Shown here: in pieces, positions 1-9,137 of the stretch
Layout of the letters: the number at the start of each line of letters is the position of its first letter
Numbering within the stretch: the first letter of the stretch is position 1
Source: JACKJP01 sp050249695
Lineage (GTDB): Bacteria; Pseudomonadota; Alphaproteobacteria; Rhizobiales; Tepidamorphaceae
Direction of reading: 5' to 3'
NCBI GenBank assembly: GCA_050249695.1
Contig: JBFWQA010000004.1
Coordinates: 1-64,000 of the forward strand
DNA length: 64,000 bases
Made by a program: the position numbers and the translations under genes
The notes under the pieces: generated by a model
What the model was told of the DNA's origin: nothing
The model's database searches: none
Seen by the model: the letters and a program-made list of their open reading frames with translations, nothing else

Positions 1-52
1 GTTCAGGTTACAAAACCAGAAGATGGCCAAAAGCAATCGAGGTGGCCCTGGC

Positions 53-715
53 ATGCGTGTTCTGTTGATCGAAGACGATACGGTTCTGGGCGCGGCGGTG
101 CGCGACCAGGTTGCAGCCGATGGGCATTCGGTCGACTGGGTCCTGCGCCTCGATCATGCCGCGGACCATCTGAAGGCTGCGGCCTATGATCTCATCCTGC
201 TCGACCTGATGCTTCCCGATGGTCGCGGCATCGGATTTCTTCGGACAATCCGTTCCGCCGGTGATGTGACGCCGGTCATTATCCTCACCGCGCTTGACCA
301 GATCACCGACCGCATCGACGGGCTCAATGCGGGCGCCGATGACTATCTGGTCAAGCCGTTCGACCTGTCGGAACTGTCCGCCAGGCTCAACGCTGTCTCC
401 CGGCGCTACGCGGGTAACCCAAATCCTCTCGTGACGATCGGCAATCTCCAGGTTGACCTTGCCGCACGTTCGGTTCGGTTGAACGGCAAGCCGGTCACGC
501 TGACTGCCCGCGAATGGGTTCTGTTTGAATCGCTGGTGCAGCGCCCTGGCCAGCTGCTGTCAAAGGGACAGCTGGAAGAGAGGCTCTACTCCTTCGATAC
601 CGAGATCGAAAGCAACACGATCGAGGTGCATGTCAGCCGGCTGCGCAAGAAGCTCGGACGGGAAAGTATCGAGACCGTCCGCGGGCTTGGCTACAGGCTC
701 GGGGAACTGGCGTGA
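53..715 (+). CDS. OmpR-family response regulator
   Basis: A 220-residue DNA-binding response regulator. The receiver domain (about residues 1-115) has the acidic pair at residues 8-9, the phosphorylatable Asp51 in LILLDLMLPDG and the conserved Lys in DDYLVKPFD. The C-terminal winged helix follows (about 125-220) and ends with EVHVSRLRKKL, typical of the OmpR/PhoB group. The ATG at 53 is preferred over an upstream ATG at 23 because MRVLLIEDD is the usual start of the receiver fold. The stop overlaps the GTG start of the kinase gene by four bases, so the two are cotranscribed and very likely cognate. The controlled genes cannot be told from this window. Confidence 0.93.
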   Translation: MRVLLIEDDTVLGAAVRDQVAADGHSVDWVLRLDHAADHLKAAAYDLILLDLMLPDGRGIGFLRTIRSAGDVTPVIILTALDQITDRIDGLNAGADDYLVKPFDLSELSARLNAVSRRYAGNPNPLVTIGNLQVDLAARSVRLNGKPVTLTAREWVLFESLVQRPGQLLSKGQLEERLYSFDTEIESNTIEVHVSRLRKKLGRESIETVRGLGYRLGELA

Positions 716-2064
716 CGAAGCCCGGCTCGCTGCTCTGGCGGCTCGCCCTGACCATCGGTCTCGTGGTGGCGGCCGCGTGGATTGCGACAGCTTTCATGAC
801 GGCGCGAATTCTCGACAACGAGATCGGCGAGGTTTTTGACGGTGCGCTGCAGGCGACGGCGCAGCGCATTCTGCCGCTTGCCGTTACCGATATCATGAGC
901 CGGGAGGAGGAGGGGGTGAACCAGCGTATCGCCGCCCTGACCGGCAACGAGGAATATCTTGTCTATGTGGTGCGCGATGATCTTGGCCGCACGCTGCTCC
1001 GGTCGCAAAATGCCGATACGGTTGATTTTCCTGCTTTCGACGGCATCGGCTTTCGCATGACGCCGACCCACCGCATCTATCAGGACGCCGCGGTTCAGGG
1101 ATCGATCACGATCTCTGTCGCCGAACCGCTGGAGCACCGCCGCGAGGTCGCGCACGATACCATCATGGCGCTCGCACTGCCGCTGATCGGGCTGCTGCCG
1201 CTCAGCCTCGTTGCCATTTGGGTTTTGGTGCGCACCACCCTTTCCCCGGTCCGGCGGTTCAGCGCCTCGATCGAGACGCGCGGCAGCGGCGATCTGTCGC
1301 CGCTCGGCGCGGGTGACCTGCCGCAGGAAATCGTCCCCGTCGCGACTGCGGTCGATAACCTTCTCGAACGCGTCAGGCGGGCGCTGGATGCCGAACGTAG
1401 CTTTACCGCCAATGCGGCCCATGAACTGCGCACGCCGGTCGCGGCCGCTCTTGCGCAGACCCAACGCCTCATTGCCGAGACGGGCGAGGATGCCGCGAAG
1501 CGCCGGGCCGTCGAGATCGAATCGTCATTGAAGAGGCTGAACCGGCTGTCGGAAAAGCTGATGCAACTGGCGCGGGCCGAAAGCGGCCGCATGCGCAGTC
1601 CTGCCCCTTACGATATCCGGGAAGTCATCCGGTTGACGGTACAGGATGCCGGGGCGCAGCGGGAAGGCAATCCTGTGCGCCTTTCGCTGCCTGGAGTGCC
1701 CGTCATGGCCGATATCGATCCGGATGCTCTTTCCATCGTCTGCCGCAACCTGATCGAGAACGCGATCAAGCATCGTACCGGCGACGGCCGGGTCGATGTC
1801 GCGCTGTCGCGTGAGGGCACGTTGCATGTGGTCAACGAATCGCCCGTCGTCGCGCCTGAGGTCCTCGAAGCGATCGTGCGGCAGTTCGAGCGCGGCCAGA
1901 CGATGGCGGAGGGAAGCGGCCTGGGCCTTTCCATCGTCCAGGCGGTAGCGGTCGGCGCGGAAGGCGGTTTCGAGATTCGCTCGCCCGCCCGCGGCAGGGA
2001 GGATGGCTTCGAGGCGATATTCCGCGTTGCCATGCCTCCGTCGCCGGCGGTGGGGAAATCCTGA
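712..2064 (+). CDS. Sensor histidine kinase, partner of the preceding regulator
   Basis: A 450-residue membrane histidine kinase beginning with GTG inside the stop of the regulator gene. It has one transmembrane segment near residues 10-28, a periplasmic domain of about 130 residues, a second membrane segment near 155-180, a short HAMP-like linker and a DHp domain with the phosphoacceptor His in FTANAAHELRTPVA (QseC/TctE-like). The ATPase domain shows an N box (NLIENAIKH) and a G2 box (GSGLGLSIV). The usual DxGxG of the G1 box is replaced by VVNESPVV, a variant that weakens the canonical nucleotide-binding signature. The stimulus is unknown. Confidence 0.9.
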   Translation: MTKPGSLLWRLALTIGLVVAAAWIATAFMTARILDNEIGEVFDGALQATAQRILPLAVTDIMSREEEGVNQRIAALTGNEEYLVYVVRDDLGRTLLRSQNADTVDFPAFDGIGFRMTPTHRIYQDAAVQGSITISVAEPLEHRREVAHDTIMALALPLIGLLPLSLVAIWVLVRTTLSPVRRFSASIETRGSGDLSPLGAGDLPQEIVPVATAVDNLLERVRRALDAERSFTANAAHELRTPVAAALAQTQRLIAETGEDAAKRRAVEIESSLKRLNRLSEKLMQLARAESGRMRSPAPYDIREVIRLTVQDAGAQREGNPVRLSLPGVPVMADIDPDALSIVCRNLIENAIKHRTGDGRVDVALSREGTLHVVNESPVVAPEVLEAIVRQFERGQTMAEGSGLGLSIVQAVAVGAEGGFEIRSPARGREDGFEAIFRVAMPPSPAVGKS

Positions 2065-2082
2065 TCTTCAGTCCATCCCGGT

Positions 2083-5000
2083 CTAGTGAAAATTGCGCCC
2101 CTTGGGCATGGCCGAGGCCGTACCGTCCTGCCGCGACGGATAGGTGCGCATCAGCCGCTTCAGCCGCGCCGGCGTGCGCTCCTTGTCGCGGGCATCCATG
2201 CCGGGCTTTGTCGCCTCGTCGGCATTCGAGGTCTGGCCGAGCTCCTCGATCCTGCGCGAGGTCAGGGTGGAGAGCATCGGCATCAGGTCTTCCATATGCT
2301 CCACCACGACATGGATGACGTCTTCCTCCTTCTGCAGTTTGCCGAGGACGCCGACGCAGCGCGAGCCGAGCACGATGGCGCGGTATTTCTCGAAGGTCTT
2401 CGGCCAGATGATGAGATTGGTGATCCCTGTCTCATCCTCGATCGTCTCGAAGATGACCCCCTTTGCCGAACCCGGCCGCTGCCGCACCAGCACCAGCCCC
2501 GCCACCTTGACGCGGGCGCCGTTCCGCATCGTCTGCATCGCCACGCTCGGTGTGCACCGGGCCCTGTCGAGACGCTTGCGCAGAAAGGCCATGGGGTGAG
2601 CCTTCAGCGAGAAGGAGAGCGACTGGTAGTCGTTGACGACTTCCTCGCCGAGCGGCATCGGCGGCAGGGCGATATCGGGCTCGTCCTGAAGGCGCGCCTT
2701 GCCGGCGGCGGCGAAAAGCGGCAGCCGTTCGGCGCTCGACAGCGGGTCGAGCGCGCGTGCCGCCCACAGCGCGTCACGCCGTGAAAGGCCGAGCGAGCCG
2801 AAACAGTCCGCTTCGGCGAGCTTCTCGATCGCGCGCCGCGTCAGGCCGGATCGCATCCACAAATCGCGCACGCTGTCATAGCCGGCCCCGCGCGCCTCCA
2901 TCAGCCGGTTTGCGTCTTCTTCGCCAAGTCCCTTCACCTGCCGCAAGCCGAGCCGGACCGCGTGGCTGTTCTTCATGATGCCGGCCATCTCGCGGTGCTG
3001 CGGGGCGATGGGGCGTTCTTGAGCATCCGGTTCAAGCAGCGTGTCCCAGCCGGAATGGTTGATGTCGACCGGCCGCACTTCGACGCCGTGTTCGCGCGCG
3101 TCGCGGATCAGCTGGGCCGGTGCATAAAAACCCATCGGCTGGGAATTGAGGATCGCCGCGCAGAAGACGTCCGGATAATGGCATTTGAGCCAGCAGGAAA
3201 CGTAGACAAGCAGAGCGAAGCTTGCCGCATGGCTTTCAGGGAATCCATACTCGCCGAAGCCCTCGATCTGCCGGAAGCAGTGCTCGGCGAATTCCCGCTC
3301 ATAGCCATTGGCGACCATGCCCTCCACCATCTTGCTCTGGAAGGAGGCGATGGTGCCGACACGCCGGAAAGTCGCCATCGCCCGGCGCAGCTTGTCGGCC
3401 TCGCCCGGGGTGAAACCTGCCGCGACAATGGCGATGTTCATCGCCTGCTCCTGGAAGAGAGGAACGCCCAGTGTCTTTTGCAGCACGCGTTTGAGTTCTT
3501 CCTTGGGGTAGACGACCGGCTCCTTGCCCTGGCGGCGGCGCAGATAGGGATGAACCATGTTGCCCTGTATCGGCCCCGGGCGGACGATCGCGACCTCGAT
3601 GACGAGGTCGTAATATTTGCGCGGCCTCAGCCGCGGCAGCATCGACATCTGCGCCCGGCTTTCGATCTGGAAGACGCCGATCGTATCGGCGCGGCAGATC
3701 ATATCGTAGGTCGGCTCATCGCCGTCTTCCAGCGAGGTGAGCGTCTCGCGCCGTCCGTAATGGCGTTCCAGAATGCCGAAGGCCTTGCGGATGCAGGTCA
3801 GCATGCCCAGCGCCAGCACGTCGATCTTCAGCATGCCGAGACTTTCCAGATCGTCCTTGTCCCATTCGACGATCGTGCGGTCCTCCATCGCCGCGTTCTC
3901 GATGGGGATCAGCGACGAGAGCCTGTCACGGGTGATGACGAAGCCGCCGACATGCTGCGAGAGGTGACGCGGAAAGCCGATGATCTCGGAGGCGAGATCG
4001 AGCATCTGCTTTAAGTGCCGGTCGGCCGGGTCGAGGCCGGCGCGGCGGGCGTCCTCCTCGTCGATCTGCACCGACCAGCTTCCCCATTTGGTGCCGTTGA
4101 TGGCGCTGATCGCATCGTCCGAATAGCCGAAGACCTTGGCGACCTCGCGCAGCGCCGAGCGCGAGCGATAGGTGATGACGGTGGCGGCGAGCCCGGCCCT
4201 GTCACGCCCGTATTTGCCGTAGATGTACTGGATCACCTCCTCGCGCCGCTCATGCTCGAAATCGACGTCGATATCGGGCGGCTCGCCGCGCTCCTCGGAG
4301 ATGAAGCGCTCAAACAGCAGGTCGACCTTGTCGGGGTTCACGTCGGTAACGCCGAGACAGTAGCAGACGACGGAATTGGCCGCCGAACCGCGCCCCTGGC
4401 ACAATATGCCCTGCGAGCGGGCGAAGCGGACGATATCCCGCACGGTGAGAAAGTAGGGCGCGTAGTCGAGCCTGGCGATCAGCGCCATTTCATGGTCGAT
4501 GGACTTCAGCACCTTTTCCGGCGGCCCGGCCGGATAGCGCTCCTTCAGGCCGAGCGCGACAAGCCCCTCCAGCGCTTGCTGCGAGGAAAGCCGCCGGTTG
4601 CCGAGTTCCTCGAAGACCGGGCCTTCGGGGTATTGATGACGCAGTTCGTCGAGCGAGAACCCGATGCGTCCGAAAAGACTTGTGGCCCGGTCAAGGGCGG
4701 CTTCATGCCCCTTGAAGAGGTGCCGCATCTGTTTCGGCGTCCGCAGATGCCGCTCGGCGTTCGCCTCCAGCCGTGTGCCGATGCTCTGCAGCGTCTCGTG
4801 TTCGCGGATGCAGGTGAGGACATCCTGCAAGGGCCGCCGGACGGGCGTGTGATAGAGCGCGTCGCCGAGGGCGACGAGCGGAACGCCGCTGTCCTTGGCC
4901 AGCGAGGCCAGCATCTTCATGCGGCGCTGGTCGCCCGGCCCGTAGTGGCGGCTGAGCGCGAGATGGACATGATCGCCGAATCTGCCGGCAAGCGCCTTGA

Positions 5001-5421
5001 GTATATCGGCCAGCCTGCCGTCGATCGTCTTGGGTGGCATAAGCGCCAGCAGCAGCCCCTCGCCCTTCTCCATGAGGTCGGCGTGCCTCAGGTGGCATTC
5101 GCCCTTGGGGGCGCGGCGTTTGCCGAGCGTCAGCAGTTCGCAGAGATGGCCGTAGGCTGTCCGGTCCTCGGGCCACGCGAAGATATCGGGCGTGCCGTCC
5201 ATGAAGACGAGCCGGCAACCGACGGCAAAACCGATGCCTGTCTCCTTTGCCGCCATATGCGCGCGCACCACGCCGGCAAGCGAGTTGCGGTCGCAGATGG
5301 CGATGCCGGCAAGGCCGAGCGCGGCGGCTTCCAGCACCATTTCCTCCGGGTGCGAGGCCCCGCGCAGGAAGGAGAAATTGCTGGCCGCCGCCAGTTCCAC
5401 GATTGCCCGTCCGCCCATCAT
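2083..5421 (-). CDS. dnaE2: Error-prone DNA polymerase DnaE2 (ImuC)
   Basis: A 1112-residue C-family polymerase alpha subunit of the DnaE2/ImuC branch, the lesion-bypass polymerase of the SOS mutasome. An N-terminal PHP domain (about residues 1-270) is followed by the palm with the catalytic acidic motif in PPDIDVDFEHE and a second acidic motif in LKIDVLALGML, then helix-hairpin-helix and OB-fold regions (GLVLVRQRPGSAKGVIF). The ATG at 5421 overlaps the imuB stop (ATGA), which fixes the start better than the longer open frame reaching 5565. It is the last gene of the LexA-controlled imuA-imuB-dnaE2 operon and should act with ImuB and the beta clamp in damage-induced mutagenesis. Confidence 0.96.
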   Translation of the reverse strand: MMGGRAIVELAAASNFSFLRGASHPEEMVLEAAALGLAGIAICDRNSLAGVVRAHMAAKETGIGFAVGCRLVFMDGTPDIFAWPEDRTAYGHLCELLTLGKRRAPKGECHLRHADLMEKGEGLLLALMPPKTIDGRLADILKALAGRFGDHVHLALSRHYGPGDQRRMKMLASLAKDSGVPLVALGDALYHTPVRRPLQDVLTCIREHETLQSIGTRLEANAERHLRTPKQMRHLFKGHEAALDRATSLFGRIGFSLDELRHQYPEGPVFEELGNRRLSSQQALEGLVALGLKERYPAGPPEKVLKSIDHEMALIARLDYAPYFLTVRDIVRFARSQGILCQGRGSAANSVVCYCLGVTDVNPDKVDLLFERFISEERGEPPDIDVDFEHERREEVIQYIYGKYGRDRAGLAATVITYRSRSALREVAKVFGYSDDAISAINGTKWGSWSVQIDEEDARRAGLDPADRHLKQMLDLASEIIGFPRHLSQHVGGFVITRDRLSSLIPIENAAMEDRTIVEWDKDDLESLGMLKIDVLALGMLTCIRKAFGILERHYGRRETLTSLEDGDEPTYDMICRADTIGVFQIESRAQMSMLPRLRPRKYYDLVIEVAIVRPGPIQGNMVHPYLRRRQGKEPVVYPKEELKRVLQKTLGVPLFQEQAMNIAIVAAGFTPGEADKLRRAMATFRRVGTIASFQSKMVEGMVANGYEREFAEHCFRQIEGFGEYGFPESHAASFALLVYVSCWLKCHYPDVFCAAILNSQPMGFYAPAQLIRDAREHGVEVRPVDINHSGWDTLLEPDAQERPIAPQHREMAGIMKNSHAVRLGLRQVKGLGEEDANRLMEARGAGYDSVRDLWMRSGLTRRAIEKLAEADCFGSLGLSRRDALWAARALDPLSSAERLPLFAAAGKARLQDEPDIALPPMPLGEEVVNDYQSLSFSLKAHPMAFLRKRLDRARCTPSVAMQTMRNGARVKVAGLVLVRQRPGSAKGVIFETIEDETGITNLIIWPKTFEKYRAIVLGSRCVGVLGKLQKEEDVIHVVVEHMEDLMPMLSTLTSRRIEELGQTSNADEATKPGMDARDKERTPARLKRLMRTYPSRQDGTASAMPKGRNFH

Positions 5422-6995
5422 GCGAAAAGCCCGTGCATGAACCAGCGCGGCCGCGCCGTCTCGCGCTCGTAGAGCCCGTGCCGGAAAAGCCAGAAGCGGT
5501 AGCCGTTCTCGTCTTCGATGCGGAAATAGTCCCGCGTCAGCGCGCCGCGCCCGTCGCACCACCATTCGCAGGCGATCCGCTCCGGTCCTTCGCTGCGCAG
5601 GACGGCATATGGCACCTTGCGCCAGCGGAAGCGGATCGGCGGCCCGTCCGGCACCTCGGCGATCACTTCCAGCGGTTCGGGCCGGGCGAGCAGGAAGATC
5701 GGCCGCGTCGCGGTGTCGCCCCCAGGCTGCGGCGCGGGGTCGCCGCCGCGATGGCGGATGACGGGAATGAGGCCGGAGCGGCGCTCGGGGATATGGGTGT
5801 CGGCATAGGCGAAGGCGCGCACCCGCTCCGGTCCGAGCCGCGCCCCGAGCCGGTCGATCAGCGCGACGGCCCCATCGCCATTGGCCGTTCTGGAGAGCAT
5901 GTCGCCCTGCGCGGCATCGAAGGGATCGGCCTCGACGATATCGAGGCGCAGGAGATCGAAACCGAAACCGGCATCGAATTCATCGGCGAGCGCCGCCAGC
6001 CGCTCGTCGAAAAGCGCGCGCATCCGCTCCGGCGCCCGCAAGGGATTGGCGGCATGAACGGTGAGGGAAAGAACCTCGCCGTCTGTGCGGAAGAGCTTGA
6101 GGGCGAGCACGCGCGCGCCCAGTCCGCGCTGCTCCAGGCGCGGCACGGCATTCTGCGCCAGCAGCAGGATCGTCCGGCGGATATCGTCCTCGTGAACGAT
6201 CGGCTCGTTGAAGCGCTTCTCGCTCATCAGCGGGGGGACGGGGAGACGCGGCGAAAGCGCTTCCTCCTCGCGCCCGAGCGCCTGATCGAGCCGTTCGAGC
6301 AATGCTTCGCCGAAGCGGGCCGCCAGCGGCGCGCGCGGCATATAGGCGATGCAGCCGACGGTGCGCAGGCCCACCCGCGCCAGCCCCGCGACGGTTTCCG
6401 CGTCGATGCGCAAGGATCCGAGCGGCAGGGAAAGGACGGGTTCGCTGTCGCCCGGCGCGACTTGCCGCGCCTTCCCGTAATGCGTCATCGCCCAGGCGGC
6501 GCCCGCCGTATCGGCAACGCAGCTCCTTGCCTGCAGGCCCTGCAGCCTGAGACGGGTCTCGATATCTTGCAGCAGAGGGGCTTCGCCGCCGAAAAGATGC
6601 GCGCAGCCGCTGATGTCGAGCAGCAGCCCGTCGCCCCCGTCGATGGCGACGAGCGGCGTATAGCGGTCGCACCACGTTGCGATGGCCGCGAGCAGCGCGG
6701 CATCGGCCTCCACATCCTGTTCGTGGCATTCCAGCGATGGCATCAATGCCCGCGCATCGCCCAGCGGCTGGCCGGAAAAGAAACCGTGGCGCGCGCCATC
6801 GGCTTCATGGGCGATGATGCGGACCGTGTTTTTCTGCCTTGCCGTGACGACGATGGGCGGGGCTTCAGGACGCCCGTTCGAAAGCCATGACCTGCCCCAT
6901 TTCAGCCGGGCGATCCGGTCGCTTGCCAGATGCGGCAGGAAGATCGACACGATCCGCCGCCGTGGCTTCCGGCGCGGTGCTGGGCTCGGGTACAT
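5418..6995 (-). CDS. imuB: ImuB, catalytically dead Y-family polymerase-like protein
   Basis: A 525-residue DinB/UmuC-related protein. In the ImuA-ImuB-DnaE2 mutasome ImuB is thought to bridge the polymerase to the sliding clamp rather than to synthesise DNA. Y-family features seen are IVSIFLPHLASDRIA at the N-terminus and LLLDISGCAHLFGG in the palm; the complete acidic catalytic triad of active Y-family enzymes is not evident. The start is taken as the ATG at 6995, inside the end of imuA (about 130 bases of overlap). A GTG at 6950 directly before the conserved SIFLPHLA block is an alternative. Its stop overlaps the dnaE2 start, so the genes are translationally coupled. Confidence 0.93.
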   Translation of the reverse strand: MYPSPAPRRKPRRRIVSIFLPHLASDRIARLKWGRSWLSNGRPEAPPIVVTARQKNTVRIIAHEADGARHGFFSGQPLGDARALMPSLECHEQDVEADAALLAAIATWCDRYTPLVAIDGGDGLLLDISGCAHLFGGEAPLLQDIETRLRLQGLQARSCVADTAGAAWAMTHYGKARQVAPGDSEPVLSLPLGSLRIDAETVAGLARVGLRTVGCIAYMPRAPLAARFGEALLERLDQALGREEEALSPRLPVPPLMSEKRFNEPIVHEDDIRRTILLLAQNAVPRLEQRGLGARVLALKLFRTDGEVLSLTVHAANPLRAPERMRALFDERLAALADEFDAGFGFDLLRLDIVEADPFDAAQGDMLSRTANGDGAVALIDRLGARLGPERVRAFAYADTHIPERRSGLIPVIRHRGGDPAPQPGGDTATRPIFLLARPEPLEVIAEVPDGPPIRFRWRKVPYAVLRSEGPERIACEWWCDGRGALTRDYFRIEDENGYRFWLFRHGLYERETARPRWFMHGLFA

Positions 6996-7677
6996 GGAGG
7001 AAACCTTTCCGTTCCGGATCGAAAGCCAGCCGCCATGCCCCGTTGCGGCCGTTGCGATTTCGTTCAAGCCTTGCGCTCAGGGCGGGTTGGCCGATGCCTT
7101 CCCGGAAAGCCTCGTTGGACAAAGAGGGAAGGGGCGCGACTTCCCAGCGGGTTGCCGCGGCGCTGGGTTCGCCTTCGCCGCCCTGGCGCAGGATCAGGAC
7201 GGTGACCCTGCTTTCGCGCGCCCGCAGCATCAGCCGGCGTGTCGCGGTGAGGTCGAGTTTTCCCGGATTGCCGGCGATATGCAGGACAAGCGCGGCGATG
7301 TCCTCGCAGCCTGCCGCCTGGTCGCCGGCCCAAAGCGCATCCTTCATGTCCTTTGGCGTGACGACGATCAGCCGGGCCGGATCGAAGCCGAGCTGGGCAA
7401 GTCCGTCGGGATAGAGGCATCCGGCTTCAGGTTCGGCGGCCGGATCGGCGACCCAGACGATACGCCTGTCGCTCCGTTCCAGCCGGGCAAGAAGACCGAG
7501 CACAAGCCCTGTTGCTATACCGATCCCGCGTGTCTGCGCGCAGCGCACTTCGTGCAGTGTGCCGCGCATAAGTCCGCCCAGATGGCCGTCGATATCGGCT
7601 GCCCCGAATCCGAAACGGGCGCCGTCCTCCGGGGGCGGGGTTATGAAAGGTGCTGCCATGCCAGGCAGCGACGGCAT
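6865..7677 (-). CDS. imuA: ImuA, RecA-like SOS mutagenesis protein
   Basis: About 270 residues related to the RecA/SulA-like ImuA proteins, first gene of the imuA-imuB-dnaE2 cassette. The sequence contains the RecA-like core GTLHEVRCAQTRGIGIATGLVLGL-type region near the N-terminus (P-loop degenerate) and IVWVADPA. The reading frame opens with an ATG at 7713, but a LexA box lies only two bases upstream of it, so the ATG at 7677 is more plausible; a third ATG is at 7659. No strong ribosome binding site separates these choices. It probably regulates or supports the ImuB-DnaE2 complex. Confidence 0.9.
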   Translation of the reverse strand: MPSLPGMAAPFITPPPEDGARFGFGAADIDGHLGGLMRGTLHEVRCAQTRGIGIATGLVLGLLARLERSDRRIVWVADPAAEPEAGCLYPDGLAQLGFDPARLIVVTPKDMKDALWAGDQAAGCEDIAALVLHIAGNPGKLDLTATRRLMLRARESRVTVLILRQGGEGEPSAAATRWEVAPLPSLSNEAFREGIGQPALSARLERNRNGRNGAWRLAFDPERKGFLHVPEPSTAPEATAADRVDLPAASGKRPDRPAEMGQVMAFERAS

Positions 7678-7715
7678 GTCTTGAGCCAGCTGTTCCAACG
7701 CTGACACTCCCATAT

Positions 7716-7730
7716 GTTCACTATTTGTTC
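7716..7730 (-). promoter_or_regulatory. LexA (SOS) box of the imuA operon
   Basis: On the plus strand the site reads GTTC, seven bases, GTTC (GAAC-N7-GAAC on the coding strand). This exactly matches the direct-repeat SOS box of alphaproteobacteria. Its position just before imuA predicts LexA repression and DNA-damage induction of imuA-imuB-dnaE2. Confidence 0.9.
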
Positions 7731-7812
7731 TTATTAAAATCCGCCGCCGCGCATTGAGTCAAGCCGCTGTCATGCTCGTGGAAGAGACGCGCAGGACCAC
7801 GCGTGGGGCCGA

Positions 7813-7841
7813 TTGACTCGGGTCATAAATCCTCATAACAT
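7813..7841 (+). promoter_or_regulatory. Putative promoter of the importer operon
   Basis: A TTGACT hexamer (7813-7818) is followed after 17 bases by TAACAT (7836-7841), a moderate match to a sigma-70 type promoter. It lies about 60 bases upstream of the importer binding-protein gene and partly under the TetR-like palindrome at 7838-7857, so a bound repressor there would block it. Assigned by eye only. Confidence 0.35.
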
Positions 7842-7857
7842 GACAAATGACTCATAA
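7838..7857 (+). promoter_or_regulatory. TetR-operator-like site before the importer operon
   Basis: The 20 bases ACATGAC-AAATGA-CTCATAA match the palindrome at the start of the tetR gene (17134-17153) at 15 of 20 positions when aligned without gaps, including ATGA on the left and TCAT on the right at the same spacing. It sits where a repressor would block the putative promoter. This suggests that the TetR protein encoded at 16495-17127 controls both halves of the cluster. Confidence 0.5.
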
Positions 7858-7901
7858 TTCATAAATTGAACTGCAATCCGCATTTTCCAGGGAGGAAAAG
7901 G

Positions 7902-9077
7902 ATGAAACGCACCCTCGCATTAACGTTTGCCGGCCTGCTCGCGCTCACGGGCGCCGCCGCGGCCGACATCAAGATTGCCCATGTCTATGGCAAGACCGGC
8001 GCGCTGGAGGCCTACGCCAAGCAGTCGCACATAGGCCTGATGCTGGGGCTGGAATATGCCACCGGCGGCACCATGAAGATCAATGACGAGCCGATCGTCG
8101 TGATCGAGAAGGACACGCAGCTGAAACCCGATATCGGCAAGGCGATGCTCGCCGAAGCCTATGGCGACGACGATGCCGTCATTGCCGTCGGTCCCGTCAG
8201 TTCCGGCGTTGCTCTGGCCATGTTGCCGATCGCCAAGGAATACGAAAAGATCCTCATCGTCGAACCGGCCGTCGCCGATTCCATCACCGGCAAGGACTGG
8301 AACCGCTACATCTTCCGCACCGGGCGCAACTCCAGCCAGGACGCCATCGCCAACGCCGTCGCTCTCGGCGGCAAGGACGTGAAGATCGCCACCCTTGCCC
8401 AGGACTATGCCTTCGGTCGCGACGGTGTCGCCGCGTTCAAGGAGGCGCTCGGCTCGACGGGCGCGGAAATCGTGCATGAGGAATACGTCCCCACCGACAC
8501 GACCGACTTCACCGCCGCGGCGGAGCGCATCTTCAACGCCATGAAGGACGTCAAGGGCGACAAGAAGCTCTTCATCATCTGGGCCGGCGGCGGCAACCCG
8601 ATGGGCAAGATCAACGCCATGGATCCGTCCCGTCACGGCATCCAGATCGCAACCGGCGGCAACATCCTCGCAGCGCTCGCCGCCTATAAGGAGCTGCCGG
8701 GTCTCGAAGGCGCGACCTATTATTATTACGAGATCCCGAAGAACCCGGTGAACGACTGGCTCGTCGCCGAACACAAGAAACGCTACGACTCGCCCCCCGA
8801 CTTCTTCACCGCCGGCGGCATGGCGGCGGGCATCGCGATCGTCGAGGCGATCAAGAAGGCCGGGTCCACCGATACCGAAGCGCTGATCAAGGCAATGGAA
8901 GGCATGGAGTGGGAAACGCCGAAGGGCACGATGCGCTTCCGTCCCGAAGACCATCAGGCCCTCCAGTCCATGTATCACTTCAAGATCAAGGTCGATCCGA
9001 ATGTCGCGTGGGCCATCCCCGAGCTCGTCCGTGAGTTGAAGATCGAGGACATGGATATCCCGATCCGCAACAAGTGA
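7902..9077 (+). CDS. ABC importer substrate-binding protein, branched-chain amino acid type
   Basis: A 391-residue periplasmic binding protein of the LivK/type I receptor family. A Sec signal peptide of about 22 residues ends in GAAAA before DIKIAHVYG. The ATG at 7902 follows a strong GGAGGA ribosome binding site; the longer frame from 7866 has none. It is the first gene of a five-gene importer operon plus a hydrolase, in the unusual order binding protein, two ATPases, two permeases. Family members bind amino acids, amides, urea or aromatic and aliphatic acids; the neighbouring CoA ligase suggests a carboxylic acid or its ester or amide, but the ligand is not readable from the sequence. Confidence 0.9.
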   Translation: MKRTLALTFAGLLALTGAAAADIKIAHVYGKTGALEAYAKQSHIGLMLGLEYATGGTMKINDEPIVVIEKDTQLKPDIGKAMLAEAYGDDDAVIAVGPVSSGVALAMLPIAKEYEKILIVEPAVADSITGKDWNRYIFRTGRNSSQDAIANAVALGGKDVKIATLAQDYAFGRDGVAAFKEALGSTGAEIVHEEYVPTDTTDFTAAAERIFNAMKDVKGDKKLFIIWAGGGNPMGKINAMDPSRHGIQIATGGNILAALAAYKELPGLEGATYYYYEIPKNPVNDWLVAEHKKRYDSPPDFFTAGGMAAGIAIVEAIKKAGSTDTEALIKAMEGMEWETPKGTMRFRPEDHQALQSMYHFKIKVDPNVAWAIPELVRELKIEDMDIPIRNK

Positions 9078-9137
9078 TCCTCGTCGGAAGGGGGCGGCTC
9101 CGGCTGCTCCCTCCCGCGGCCATCCCCGGAAACAGCC

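Noticed and set aside
4015..5472. 485-residue plus-strand open frame opposite dnaE2
   Set aside because: It is antisense to a clear DnaE2, has no recognisable motif and arises from the high GC content of the coding strand.
5422..5565. N-terminal extension of dnaE2 to 5565
   Set aside because: The extra 48 residues overlap imuB and are not DnaE2-like; the ATGA overlap at 5418-5421 gives a better start.
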